From Campylobacterota bacterium (lineage in GTDB: Bacteria; Campylobacterota; Campylobacteria; Campylobacterales; Sulfurovaceae): a stretch of DNA of 6,586 nt. This document shows, one piece after another, positions 1 through 5,696 of this stretch. Position 1 is the stretch's first letter, and every line of letters begins with the position of its first letter. The position numbers and the translations under genes were made by a program. The notes beneath the pieces are model-generated. The model worked only from the letters and a program-made list of their open reading frames with translations, was not told where the DNA came from and made no database searches. Location of the stretch: positions 1 through 6,586 of the forward strand of contig DRQB01000049.1 of assembly GCA_011330645.1 (NCBI GenBank), given 5' to 3'.

Positions 1-67
1 CATAGTCCCCATAAATGAAGTGTTGTATGCTAGTAATGAGCATAATGATAGTGACAATGAGGCACAT
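1..67 (-). CDS. N-terminus of a probable membrane protein, cut by window edge
   Basis: Only the first 22 codons lie in the window; the gene continues leftward. The reading begins MCLIVTIIMLITSIQ and ends IYGDY at the edge. It is mostly hydrophobic, as expected for a first transmembrane helix or an uncleaved signal anchor. The start at 67-65 is supported by a good Shine-Dalgarno (AGGA, complement of 75-78) with a 7-nt spacer, and by a TATAAT box at 96-91 that would give a leader of roughly 15-20 nt. The gene is divergent from the dipeptidase gene, sharing a short promoter region. The family cannot be told from this fragment. A plus-strand frame across the same bases is also open but has no initiation signal. 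Confidence 0.55.
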   Translation of the reverse strand, partial: MCLIVTIIMLITSIQHFIYGDY

Positions 68-90
68 GAAAGTATCCTAATTTTTATGGG

Positions 91-96
91 ATTATA
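91..96 (-). promoter_or_regulatory. Putative -10 box for the leftward membrane-protein gene
   Basis: The minus strand reads TATAAT here, a perfect sigma-70 -10 consensus, about 24 nt upstream of the ATG at 67. No clear -35 hexamer is visible; upstream lies an A/T-rich stretch, as is usual for Campylobacterota housekeeping promoters. It overlaps the plus-strand -10 candidates, so the two divergent promoters would compete for polymerase. Confidence 0.45.
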
Positions 97-103
97 CTAT
101 ACT
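93..103 (+). promoter_or_regulatory. Putative promoter -10 (two overlapping TATACT) of the dipeptidase gene
   Basis: TATACT occurs at 93-98 and again at 98-103. Either would place the start of transcription near 105-111, leaving a leader of about 20-25 nt before the ATG at 130. A T-tract at 81-85 precedes it instead of a -35 box. The gene's Shine-Dalgarno is GGAG at 121-124. The overlap with the opposite-strand TATAAT makes this a back-to-back promoter. Confidence 0.45.
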
Positions 104-129
104 TCTTTTAGAAAACTATTGGAGTCATC

Positions 130-1407
130 ATGTCAGCAATTATAGAACATTTTCAAACCCTCACACAAATACCTCACTGTAGTAAAGAAGCCGATAAACT
201 GTTGGAGTTTCTTGTCTCTTTTGCTAAAGAGAGAAACTATAGTGTAGAAGTGGATACTGTTAAAAATATCTATATCTCTAAAGGCAGTCCGACTTTGTGT
301 CTGCAAGCACACTACGACATGGTCTGTATGGGTAAAGCACCGCAGATAGAAACCTATATAGAAGAGGGTGTCATGAGAGCCAAAGACTCCTCTTTGGGTG
401 CCGACAATGGTATGGCAATAGCCATGATGATGCAGTGCATGGATGAAGGTAGAGAGTTAGAGTTTTTACTTACTTCCGATGAAGAGATAGGACTCATAGG
501 CGCAAATGAAGTTGCCTTTGCACTCAAAAGTAACTATATGCTCAATCTTGATAGCGAAGATGAAGCAGAAGTTTACATAGGGTGTGCCGGTGGTGCAGAC
601 ATTACAGCATTTAAACAAGATAACTATGTAGAGGGAGAAGGTACGTGTTATGAAGTATCAGTCAAAGGGCTTGTAGGTGGACACTCAGGTGTAGACATAG
701 ACAAGGGTATTCCTTCGGCTATCAAAGTACTTGGAAAATATTTGGTAGAAAATGATGTGACTGAACTAGCTTCCATATATGCAGGAGAACGTCGTAACTC
801 CATCCCTGCAAATGCAGTAGCCATTGTAAGAAGTGAAAAGCTTTTAGAGAGCATGGATGAGGTCAATGTACGTATATTCAATGAGTCTCCAAAAGTCTTG
901 GCAGAGGGTGAAAAAATTATAAATCTCATAGATACTTTTAAACACGGTGTCCATGCGATGAACGAAGAGCTAGGTATCCCCGATGTCAGCATAAACCTTG
1001 CCATCATCACTGCAGATGAAAAGGGTGGTGTGAAGATAGAGACTTCAGCACGTGCCATGGGAGCAGAGGCGTTAGAGAGTTTAACCAATGAGACAGTAGA
1101 GATGTTCGCATCTTATGGTTTTGAAGTAAAGGTTGAAGACAAATACCCTGCATGGAAACCCGATGTGTCAGCATTTACAAACTTAGTGAGTGATGAAATG
1201 AAAGCAGTCTTTGGAAAAACAAAGATGATGGCGATACACGCAGGCTTAGAGTGTGGTGTCATAGCCGAGAAATACCCTGCCATGAAGTTCGCTTCTATCG
1301 GTCCAACGATACGTTACCCTCACTCCACACGTGAAGAGGTAAATCTTGATTCTGTAGAGAGAACGTATGAGGTTTTAATGGGGATAATTAAAAAACTTAA
1401 ACTTTAA
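130..1407 (+). CDS. pepD: Xaa-His dipeptidase (aminoacyl-histidine dipeptidase, M20 metallopeptidase)
   Basis: Predicted cytosolic two-metal dipeptidase that cleaves short peptides such as Xaa-His, feeding amino-acid recycling. The 425-residue product is shorter than E. coli PepD (about 485). All M20 landmarks are visible: HYD at 61-63 (metal ligand H61, catalytic D63), the SLGADNG loop with bridging D92, SDEE at 116-119 (general base E118, ligand E119), NLDSE with ligand D141, the lid-domain GGHSG motif with H185, and the C-terminal GPTIRYPHS with ligand H398. Spacing matches PepD (H80, D82, D119, E149, E150, D173, H461) after modest shortening. No signal peptide is seen. The start has GGAG five bases upstream. 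The 3' end overlaps the convergent nth gene by 11 bp, with no terminator between them. Exact substrate preference is not readable from sequence. Confidence 0.93.
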   Translation: MSAIIEHFQTLTQIPHCSKEADKLLEFLVSFAKERNYSVEVDTVKNIYISKGSPTLCLQAHYDMVCMGKAPQIETYIEEGVMRAKDSSLGADNGMAIAMMMQCMDEGRELEFLLTSDEEIGLIGANEVAFALKSNYMLNLDSEDEAEVYIGCAGGADITAFKQDNYVEGEGTCYEVSVKGLVGGHSGVDIDKGIPSAIKVLGKYLVENDVTELASIYAGERRNSIPANAVAIVRSEKLLESMDEVNVRIFNESPKVLAEGEKIINLIDTFKHGVHAMNEELGIPDVSINLAIITADEKGGVKIETSARAMGAEALESLTNETVEMFASYGFEVKVEDKYPAWKPDVSAFTNLVSDEMKAVFGKTKMMAIHAGLECGVIAEKYPAMKFASIGPTIRYPHSTREEVNLDSVERTYEVLMGIIKKLKL

Positions 1408-2047
1408 AGGTTTGAGTTGTTTTACAATGTGCAGCCATAAAACACTCGTCGCACTCAGGCTTTACTGCTTTACAGGTATAGCGTCCAAAAAGTACCATCG
1501 CTTGATGTAGTAAGTGTAAATCTGTCTTAAACTTTTTAGTCAAGTCCTCTTCACATTTGAGTGCGGTTTTGGCATCACTTAGCCCCAAACGGTGTGCAAC
1601 TCTAAAGACGTGGGTATCGACTGCCATAAGGTTGGCTCCTGCATATTCTATCATGACGACATTGGCTGTTTTTTGTCCAACACCAGCGAGCTTAACGAGT
1701 TCATCACGCTCTAGGGGTATTTCGTTGCCATAGTTTTCAACTACAGACTGTGCCATCTTGATGAGGTTTTTAGCTTTGTTGTTGAAAAAAGAGCAGGTAT
1801 TGATGTAAGATTTGACTTCATTTAAGTCAGCATTGGCAAGACTGACAGGGTCAGGATAAGCTTTAAAAAGAGCAGGGCTTATGATGTTGACACGTTTGTC
1901 TGTACACTGGGCTGAAAGCATCACAGCGATGAGCAATTCATACAGATTTGTATAGTTAAGTTCGGTGAGTGAATCAGGATAGTGATGTAAAAAGAGTGCT
2001 TTTATCTCATCGATCTCTTTTTTTGTTGCTTTTTTTACTTTTGCCAT
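1397..2047 (-). CDS. nth: Endonuclease III (DNA glycosylase/AP lyase)
   Basis: Base-excision repair enzyme that removes oxidised pyrimidines and nicks the resulting abasic site by beta-elimination. The 216 residues match the usual length (211 in E. coli). The helix-hairpin-helix LAGVGQKTANVV lies at 120-131 with catalytic lysine K126, followed by the conserved VDTH with catalytic aspartate D144. The C-terminus has the [4Fe-4S] pattern C192-X6-C199-X2-C202-X5-C208. The N-terminal LLIAVMLSAQCTD segment (38-50) is also characteristic. The start is preceded by AAGG with an 8-nt spacer. The gene is divergent from the PEB4-like gene, as in Campylobacter jejuni, and overlaps the 3' end of the dipeptidase gene tail to tail. 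Identification is secure. Confidence 0.97.
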   Translation of the reverse strand: MAKVKKATKKEIDEIKALFLHHYPDSLTELNYTNLYELLIAVMLSAQCTDKRVNIISPALFKAYPDPVSLANADLNEVKSYINTCSFFNNKAKNLIKMAQSVVENYGNEIPLERDELVKLAGVGQKTANVVMIEYAGANLMAVDTHVFRVAHRLGLSDAKTALKCEEDLTKKFKTDLHLLHQAMVLFGRYTCKAVKPECDECFMAAHCKTTQTFKV

Positions 2048-2065
2048 TGTTAAAACCTTGCTCTA

Positions 2066-2071
2066 AATATA
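2066..2071 (-). promoter_or_regulatory. Possible -10 box for nth
   Basis: The minus strand reads TATATT here, about 18 nt upstream of the nth ATG, which would give a very short leader. The surrounding 2048-2161 region is A/T-rich, so other hexamers could serve. No -35 box is evident. This is a weak positional call. Confidence 0.25.
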
Positions 2072-2119
2072 ATAAGACTAAAATATTACCACATTAATGA
2101 ATGATTTACCCAAGAGAGA

Positions 2120-2125
2120 TATACT
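2120..2125 (+). promoter_or_regulatory. Putative -10 box for the peb4-fba operon
   Basis: TATACT within GATATACTT lies 36 nt upstream of the first start codon of the operon, predicting a transcript beginning near 2132 and a leader of about 30 nt. The leader ends in an AAGGAA Shine-Dalgarno at 2149-2154, seven bases before the ATG. No clear -35 box is seen. No other convincing promoter was noticed before fba, so this one may serve all four genes. Confidence 0.5.
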
Positions 2126-2161
2126 TCTTCTTAAAATTAAAATACTTCAAGGAAAATAAAT

Positions 2162-3010
2162 ATGTTAAAACTAGCAAAAACTTCACTACTCACTGTAGCA
2201 ATGATGGCAACAGCACTTACAGCATCAGATATATTGGTGACGGTCAATGGTAAAAATATTACAAAACAAGAGGCAGAAACATTTGTGAATGCTTCATCTC
2301 CACAAGCACACTTTTCAACACTTGACAAGTCTCAACAGGCAATGATTGTAGACAGACTTGTGGAAAAAGCACTTTTTACAGAACTTGCAGCAAAAGAAGG
2401 TATCGATAAAAAACCAGATTTTAAAAGAAATATGGAAAAAATAAAAGAAGAGCTTCTTGTAAATATGTGGATGAAAACGCAAATGGACAATGCTGTGGTA
2501 AGTGACAGTGAAGCAAAAGCTTTTTACGATAAAAATAAAGATAAATTTGTACAAAAAGCTTCTATGCATGCAAGACATATCTTGGTTAAAGAGGAAAAAG
2601 ATGCACAAGCCCTTATCGATGAGATGAAAGACTTAAAAGGTGATGCACTTAAAGCGAAGTTTATAGAACTTGCAAAAGCAAAATCTACTGGACCATCTGG
2701 ACCTAAAGGTGGAGACTTGGGTAATTTCACAAAAGGTCAAATGGTTCCTGCATTTTCAAAAGCGGTATGGGCTTTAAATGTAGGAGATATTACAAAAAAA
2801 CCTGTGAAAACACAATTTGGTTACCATGTGATTTATCTTGAAGGTAAAAAGGATGCATCAGCAGTTCCTTATGAACAAGTAAAAGACAAAATCATTGCGT
2901 CACTTAAACAAAAACAATTTTCTACCAAAATAGCAGAAGTAGCAAAAGAGCTTAAAAGTAAAGCAACGATTGTAAAACCTTCTTCAGATACTAACGGAAC
3001 AAAGAAATAG
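2162..3010 (+). CDS. peb4: PEB4/HP0175-type secreted peptidyl-prolyl isomerase and chaperone
   Basis: SurA-like periplasmic chaperone with a parvulin cis-trans prolyl isomerase domain; the family (C. jejuni PEB4, H. pylori HP0175) assists outer-membrane and surface proteins. The 282-residue length fits the family. Residues 1-21 form a signal peptide (basic start, hydrophobic core, cleavage near TALTA). Residues 23-130 are the N-terminal chaperone segment, beginning ILVTVNGKNIT and ending VSDSEAKAFYDKNKDKF. The parvulin domain spans about 134-228 with conserved histidines H139 (ARHILV) and H222 (GYHVI) plus GGDLGNF at 183-189. A C-terminal helix (about 236-270) follows; in PEB4 structures the terminal segments fold together as the chaperone module. 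It heads a tight gene cluster: the next gene starts 24 bp downstream. Two downstream products look like paralogues lacking the parvulin domain. Confidence 0.93.
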   Translation: MLKLAKTSLLTVAMMATALTASDILVTVNGKNITKQEAETFVNASSPQAHFSTLDKSQQAMIVDRLVEKALFTELAAKEGIDKKPDFKRNMEKIKEELLVNMWMKTQMDNAVVSDSEAKAFYDKNKDKFVQKASMHARHILVKEEKDAQALIDEMKDLKGDALKAKFIELAKAKSTGPSGPKGGDLGNFTKGQMVPAFSKAVWALNVGDITKKPVKTQFGYHVIYLEGKKDASAVPYEQVKDKIIASLKQKQFSTKIAEVAKELKSKATIVKPSSDTNGTKK

Positions 3011-3034
3011 TTTAGAAATAACAGAAAGAGAAGT

Positions 3035-3931
3035 ATGAAAAAATTTTTAATTGTCTTGGGGTTGACTTCTGGTTTTTTGATAAGTACTGTATCTGCAGAT
3101 GCACTCAAAAATTCTTTAACTAACATATTAAATACAAAAGATTCATCAGGAATGGTGAATCTAAATGGTGTGAGTGTTGGTGCTAAACCAAAACGTAAAG
3201 CAATCAAACATGTACGGAAAAGCAGACCAGCTTCTGCTGTTATTGGTCGTTATAATGACGGTAAACCTGTACACAAAAGAGAAGCAGATAAATACATCGC
3301 AAAAGCAACCAAAGGGAAAATCAAAGATTTAGATTTGTTGCCTAAAAAACAACGCCTTATGGTACTAAAAGATTTACAACGTATGTATGCAATCAAACAT
3401 TTTAAAAGTAGACCTGCTAAAGCAGTTGTGGCGACAGTGAATGGTCAGGAAATAGATAAAAAATCTGCAGATAATTATTTGAAGTTAGTTACCAAAGGAC
3501 AAGTAACAGATTTTGATAAATTAGATAAAAAACAACGTTTGGTTCTTATTACCGAACTTGCAAGACCTATACTTTTAGAAGAAGCTATTGATAAAAATGT
3601 GACAGAAGTAGAAAAAGAAGCAGTTTTAAGTCAGTTTTGGTTACAAAAACAAAGAGCAACTACAAAAGTCACAAATGATGAAATGTTAGCACTTTATGAA
3701 GCTAAAAAAGCCAAAGCATTAGCAGTAAATCCTCAAGCAAAAATACCTCCATATATCAGTCTTGGAGACAATCTTAAAAAAGAAATTATTGAAAAAAAGA
3801 TTATGAGCAATCTCATGAAAGATGTCAATATTACCGTTAATTTTGATACAAATGCCACTGAAGCAACACATGACTCAAATGAATCATCAGCAAAATTAGA
3901 TAAAATACCAGACACAAAGGAAACAGAATGA
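3035..3931 (+). CDS. Secreted PPIase-less SurA/PEB4-like protein with duplicated N-domain segment
   Basis: No named family recognised. The 298-residue product starts with a clear signal peptide (MKKFLIVLGL..., cleavage after VSA at 21), so it is probably periplasmic. A low-complexity linker (22-62) contains a basic patch, KPKRKAIKHVRK. Two tandem segments follow, 63-120 and 125-180, both beginning SRPA and sharing TKG and KKQRL; about half of aligned residues match. The second keeps the ATVNGQEI start typical of the PEB4 N-domain, then FWLQKQ (201-206), a VTNDEMLALYE helix (212-222), a 17-residue linker, and a C-terminal helix from IPPY (237-240) to about 268. The parvulin domain seen upstream at this position is absent. 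The last 28 residues are acidic and Ser/Thr/Asn-rich. The Shine-Dalgarno is weak (AGAGAAG). It overlaps the next gene by ATGA, suggesting translational coupling. A chaperone role is inferred from homology seen by eye. Confidence 0.85.
   Translation: MKKFLIVLGLTSGFLISTVSADALKNSLTNILNTKDSSGMVNLNGVSVGAKPKRKAIKHVRKSRPASAVIGRYNDGKPVHKREADKYIAKATKGKIKDLDLLPKKQRLMVLKDLQRMYAIKHFKSRPAKAVVATVNGQEIDKKSADNYLKLVTKGQVTDFDKLDKKQRLVLITELARPILLEEAIDKNVTEVEKEAVLSQFWLQKQRATTKVTNDEMLALYEAKKAKALAVNPQAKIPPYISLGDNLKKEIIEKKIMSNLMKDVNITVNFDTNATEATHDSNESSAKLDKIPDTKETE
3221..3574 (+). repeat. Intragenic tandem duplication (two copies of about 57 codons)
   Basis: Protein-level repeat inside the gene at 3035-3931. Copy 1 covers 3221-3394 and copy 2 covers 3407-3574. 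Allowing a one-residue gap, roughly 24 of 51 aligned residues are identical, including SRPA, AD.Y, TKG and KKQRL. The DNA has diverged much more than the protein, so the duplication is old and the fold conserved. Copy 2 resembles the start of the PEB4 N-domain more closely (TVNG), while copy 1 has lost that motif (NDGK). Confidence 0.75.
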
Positions 3932-4419
3932 CACACTTTAAAAAACTTTTAATGACAGTTGGATTAGGACTATTTTTAAGTACTGCAAGCGCATCAGCAG
4001 CTACAGCAGGTACGGTAAATGGTATTAAAATCACAGTTAAAGAAGCAAACAAAGCACTAAGAGCACTTACCAAAGGTAAAATGACTTGGGCTAAGCTTCC
4101 AAAAGATGGTAGAAAACAACTTATCGAAATGATGGCACCTTCTAAGCTTGTCGCAGCCGCAGCAAGAAAACAATTAACAGCAAAAGAAAAACAAGCAGCA
4201 TTGGCTGGTTTTTGGATGCAGAAAAAAATGTCTAGAATTAAAATCTCAGACAAAGAAGCTAAAAATGCCTATAACAAAATGAAAAAAATGGCAAAAAAAG
4301 CGAAAAGTAAAGCAAAAATACCACCATTCAAAAGAGCTAAAAATAATATCAAAATGCAATTGGCACAAGAAAAAGTGGTAAGTAAATTGATGAAAAAAGC
4401 AAAAATTAAAGTCAAATAA
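3928..4419 (+). CDS. Secreted, extremely lysine-rich PPIase-less SurA/PEB4-like protein
   Basis: No named family recognised. It is 163 residues with a signal peptide (cleavage after SASA, near residue 24). The mature 139 residues contain about 35 Lys, 5 Arg and only 7 acidic residues, a net charge near +33, and no cysteine. Order of elements: GTVNGIKIT (28-36) matches the PEB4 N-domain start; TKGKM (48-52); GFWMQKK (94-100) matches FWLQKQ of the upstream product; ISDKEAKNAYNK (106-117) matches VSDSEAKAFYDK of the PEB4-like protein; a lysine linker (118-130); then IPPF and a C-terminal helix (131-163). The parvulin domain is missing. The start overlaps the preceding stop (ATGA) and has AAGGA with a 6-nt spacer, so it is probably translationally coupled; fba follows after 22 bp. 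It may be a small periplasmic chaperone or a polyanion-binding protein; the function is inferred. Confidence 0.85.
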   Translation: MTHFKKLLMTVGLGLFLSTASASAATAGTVNGIKITVKEANKALRALTKGKMTWAKLPKDGRKQLIEMMAPSKLVAAAARKQLTAKEKQAALAGFWMQKKMSRIKISDKEAKNAYNKMKKMAKKAKSKAKIPPFKRAKNNIKMQLAQEKVVSKLMKKAKIKVK

Positions 4420-4441
4420 TTCTGTTAAGGGGAAGTAGTTT

Positions 4442-5515
4442 ATGTCTACAAAAGTTTTAGATGTCGTTGAGGCAGGTGTGGTCACAGGGGAAGACCTTCA
4501 AAAGTTATTTAAAGTAGCAAAAGATGAAGGTTTTGCCTTACCTGCTGTGAATGTTGTAAGTACTTCTTCAGTCAATGCAGTACTTGAAGCTGGGAAAAAA
4601 GTAAACTCTCCTGTCATTGTTCAGTTTTCTAACGGTGGTGGAGCATACTATGCAGGTAAAGGATTACCTTCTTCTGAAGCAGCAGTACTTGGGTGTATTT
4701 CAGGTGCACAACATGTACATACTGTAGCCAAAGCGTATGGTATTCCTGTTGTTCTTCATACAGACCATGCAGCAAGAAAGTTGCTTCCTTGGATAGACGC
4801 ACTTTTAGATGCGAGTGAAGCACATTTTAAAGCACATGGTGTACCTCTTTTCTCATCACATATGATAGACCTCTCTGAAGAGCCTATAGAAGAGAATATT
4901 GCTACATGTAAGAGCTACTTAGAACGTATGTCTAAAATGGGTATGACGTTAGAGATAGAACTTGGTGTAACTGGTGGAGAAGAAGATGGTGTAGACAATA
5001 CAGACATCGATAATTCACTACTTTACACACAACCCGTTGAAGTTGCCTATGCCTATGAAGAGCTTATGAAAGTTTCTCCTAACTTTACTATTGCTGCATC
5101 ATTTGGAAATGTACATGGGGTATACAAACCAGGGAATGTATCTTTGACACCAAAAATTCTTGATAACTCTCAAAAGTACATTGAAGAGAAGTTTGGCACT
5201 GAGCCTAAGCCTGTGGATTTTGTATTCCACGGTGGTTCTGGTTCAGAGCTTGAAGACATTAGAGAAGCTATTTCTTATGGTGCTATAAAGATGAACATTG
5301 ACACAGATACGCAGTGGGCATTTTGGGATGGTGTGAGACACTATGTTAACGAACATAAAGACTACTTGCAAGGGCAAATCGGTAACCCAGAGGGTGAAGA
5401 TAAGCCAAATAAGTCTCATTATGATCCTCGTAAATGGATACGTGCTGCGGAGCTTTCTATGGTGGAAAGACTTGAGAAGGCATTTGAAGATTTAAATTGT
5501 GTGGGGCGAAATTAA
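4442..5515 (+). CDS. fba: Class II (zinc) fructose-bisphosphate aldolase
   Basis: Cytosolic enzyme that reversibly joins glyceraldehyde-3-phosphate and dihydroxyacetone phosphate to fructose-1,6-bisphosphate, acting in glycolysis and gluconeogenesis. At 357 residues it matches E. coli FbaA (359) with residue numbers shifted by one. Visible landmarks: HTDHA at 106-110 (catalytic D108, zinc ligand H109), the mobile loop LEIELGVTGGEEDGVDN (170-186) with catalytic E181, GNVHG with zinc ligand H225, FHGGSGS (262-268) with zinc ligand H263 and phosphate-binding residues, MNIDTDTQ (284-291), and DPRKW with R330 near the C-terminus. The Shine-Dalgarno AAGGGGA (4427-4433) is the strongest in the cluster, which fits a high need for the enzyme. 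Its place behind peb4 is conserved in Campylobacterota, where it is largely thought to serve gluconeogenesis and anabolism. Confidence 0.97.
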   Translation: MSTKVLDVVEAGVVTGEDLQKLFKVAKDEGFALPAVNVVSTSSVNAVLEAGKKVNSPVIVQFSNGGGAYYAGKGLPSSEAAVLGCISGAQHVHTVAKAYGIPVVLHTDHAARKLLPWIDALLDASEAHFKAHGVPLFSSHMIDLSEEPIEENIATCKSYLERMSKMGMTLEIELGVTGGEEDGVDNTDIDNSLLYTQPVEVAYAYEELMKVSPNFTIAASFGNVHGVYKPGNVSLTPKILDNSQKYIEEKFGTEPKPVDFVFHGGSGSELEDIREAISYGAIKMNIDTDTQWAFWDGVRHYVNEHKDYLQGQIGNPEGEDKPNKSHYDPRKWIRAAELSMVERLEKAFEDLNCVGRN

Positions 5516-5537
5516 TATTTCACTTTAATTAGTTTTG

Positions 5538-5592
5538 TTTAGTTAATTTCCTCTTATTTTAACTGAGGCGTTGTTTTCTCTTCATTTTTTTT
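5538..5592 (+). terminator. Weak possible intrinsic terminator after fba
   Basis: TTTAGTTAA (5538-5546) can pair with TTAACTGAG (5559-5567), including two G-U pairs, leaving a 12-base loop. A T-rich stretch follows (5571-5592, ending in eight T). The stem is A/T-rich and the T-tract is interrupted, so efficiency is doubtful. No better terminator for the operon is seen. Confidence 0.3.
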
Positions 5593-5606
5593 AGAAAAAA
5601 ACGAAG
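5580..5606. repeat. T/A-rich imperfect inverted repeat
   Basis: CTTC, a mismatch and a T-tract (5580-5592) are mirrored by an A-tract, a mismatch and GAAG (5595-5606), with a loop of only a few bases around TAG. The pairing can extend outward across a two-base mismatch to TTTT/AAAA. It may extrude or form an RNA hairpin. It directly abuts the minus-strand terminator-like structure and may belong to the same element. Confidence 0.45.
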
Positions 5607-5607
5607 C

Positions 5608-5662
5608 AAAAAAATCGTCGTCCCTCTCAAATCGCTCTGCTTTCAAGGGTGTTCGGGACGAC
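5608..5662 (-). terminator. Minus-strand intrinsic-terminator-like hairpin
   Basis: GTCGTCCC (5617-5624) and GGGACGAC (5655-5662) form a perfect 8-bp G/C-rich stem with a 30-base loop. Read on the minus strand, the stem is followed by GA and then seven T (complement of 5608-5614), the layout of an intrinsic terminator; on the plus strand no T-tract follows. Both flanking genes run on the plus strand, so no coding transcript is seen for it to end. It could end a small or antisense RNA, or be part of a repeat. The long loop lowers confidence. Confidence 0.4.
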
Positions 5663-5666
5663 AAGA

Positions 5667-5680
5667 CACGCATTCGCGTG
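5667..5680. other. Small G/C hairpin near the start of the last gene
   Basis: CACGC (5667-5671) pairs with GCGTG (5676-5680) around an ATTC tetraloop. It lies just before the AGGA Shine-Dalgarno (5688-5691) of the gene starting at 5697. Next to it, GATTTGA (5680-5686) is the perfect complement of TCAAATC (5627-5633), and AGAGC (5692-5696) complements GCTCT (5634-5638), both inside the loop of the larger hairpin. These pairings could influence translation of the downstream gene, but this is unproven. Confidence 0.4.
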
Positions 5681-5696
5681 ATTTGATAGGAAGAGC

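Noticed and set aside
2..145. Plus-strand open frame of about 47 codons running into the dipeptidase start
   Set aside because: It has no initiation signal, a composition without recognisable motifs, and overlaps promoters on both strands. The minus-strand reading of 1-67 has a proper Shine-Dalgarno and a hydrophobic start, so it was preferred.
648..1088. 146-codon minus-strand open frame inside the dipeptidase gene
   Set aside because: It lies opposite conserved M20 coding sequence and has no family resemblance; it is a mirror of codon bias.
2315..2730. Two minus-strand open frames inside the PEB4-like gene
   Set aside because: They are Phe/Lys-rich shadows of a well-identified parvulin-family gene, with no supporting start signals.
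3837..4253. 138-codon minus-strand open frame opposite the lysine-rich protein gene
   Set aside because: Its hydrophobic stretches follow from Lys/Ala/Glu codons on the other strand. The plus-strand genes have signal peptides, ribosome binding sites and homology to each other.
4282..4320. Lysine-codon-rich stretch as a possible nucleotide repeat or frameshift-prone A-run
   Set aside because: The codons are mixed (AAA, GCG, AGT) and the frame continues into a segment conserved with the upstream paralogue, so no slippage or decay is indicated.
5608..5696. Possible tRNA or other known RNA gene, or riboswitch, in the fba-downstream gap
   Set aside because: No cloverleaf, CCA end, T-loop consensus or SRP/6S-type conserved motif is visible, so it is described only as structured sequence.
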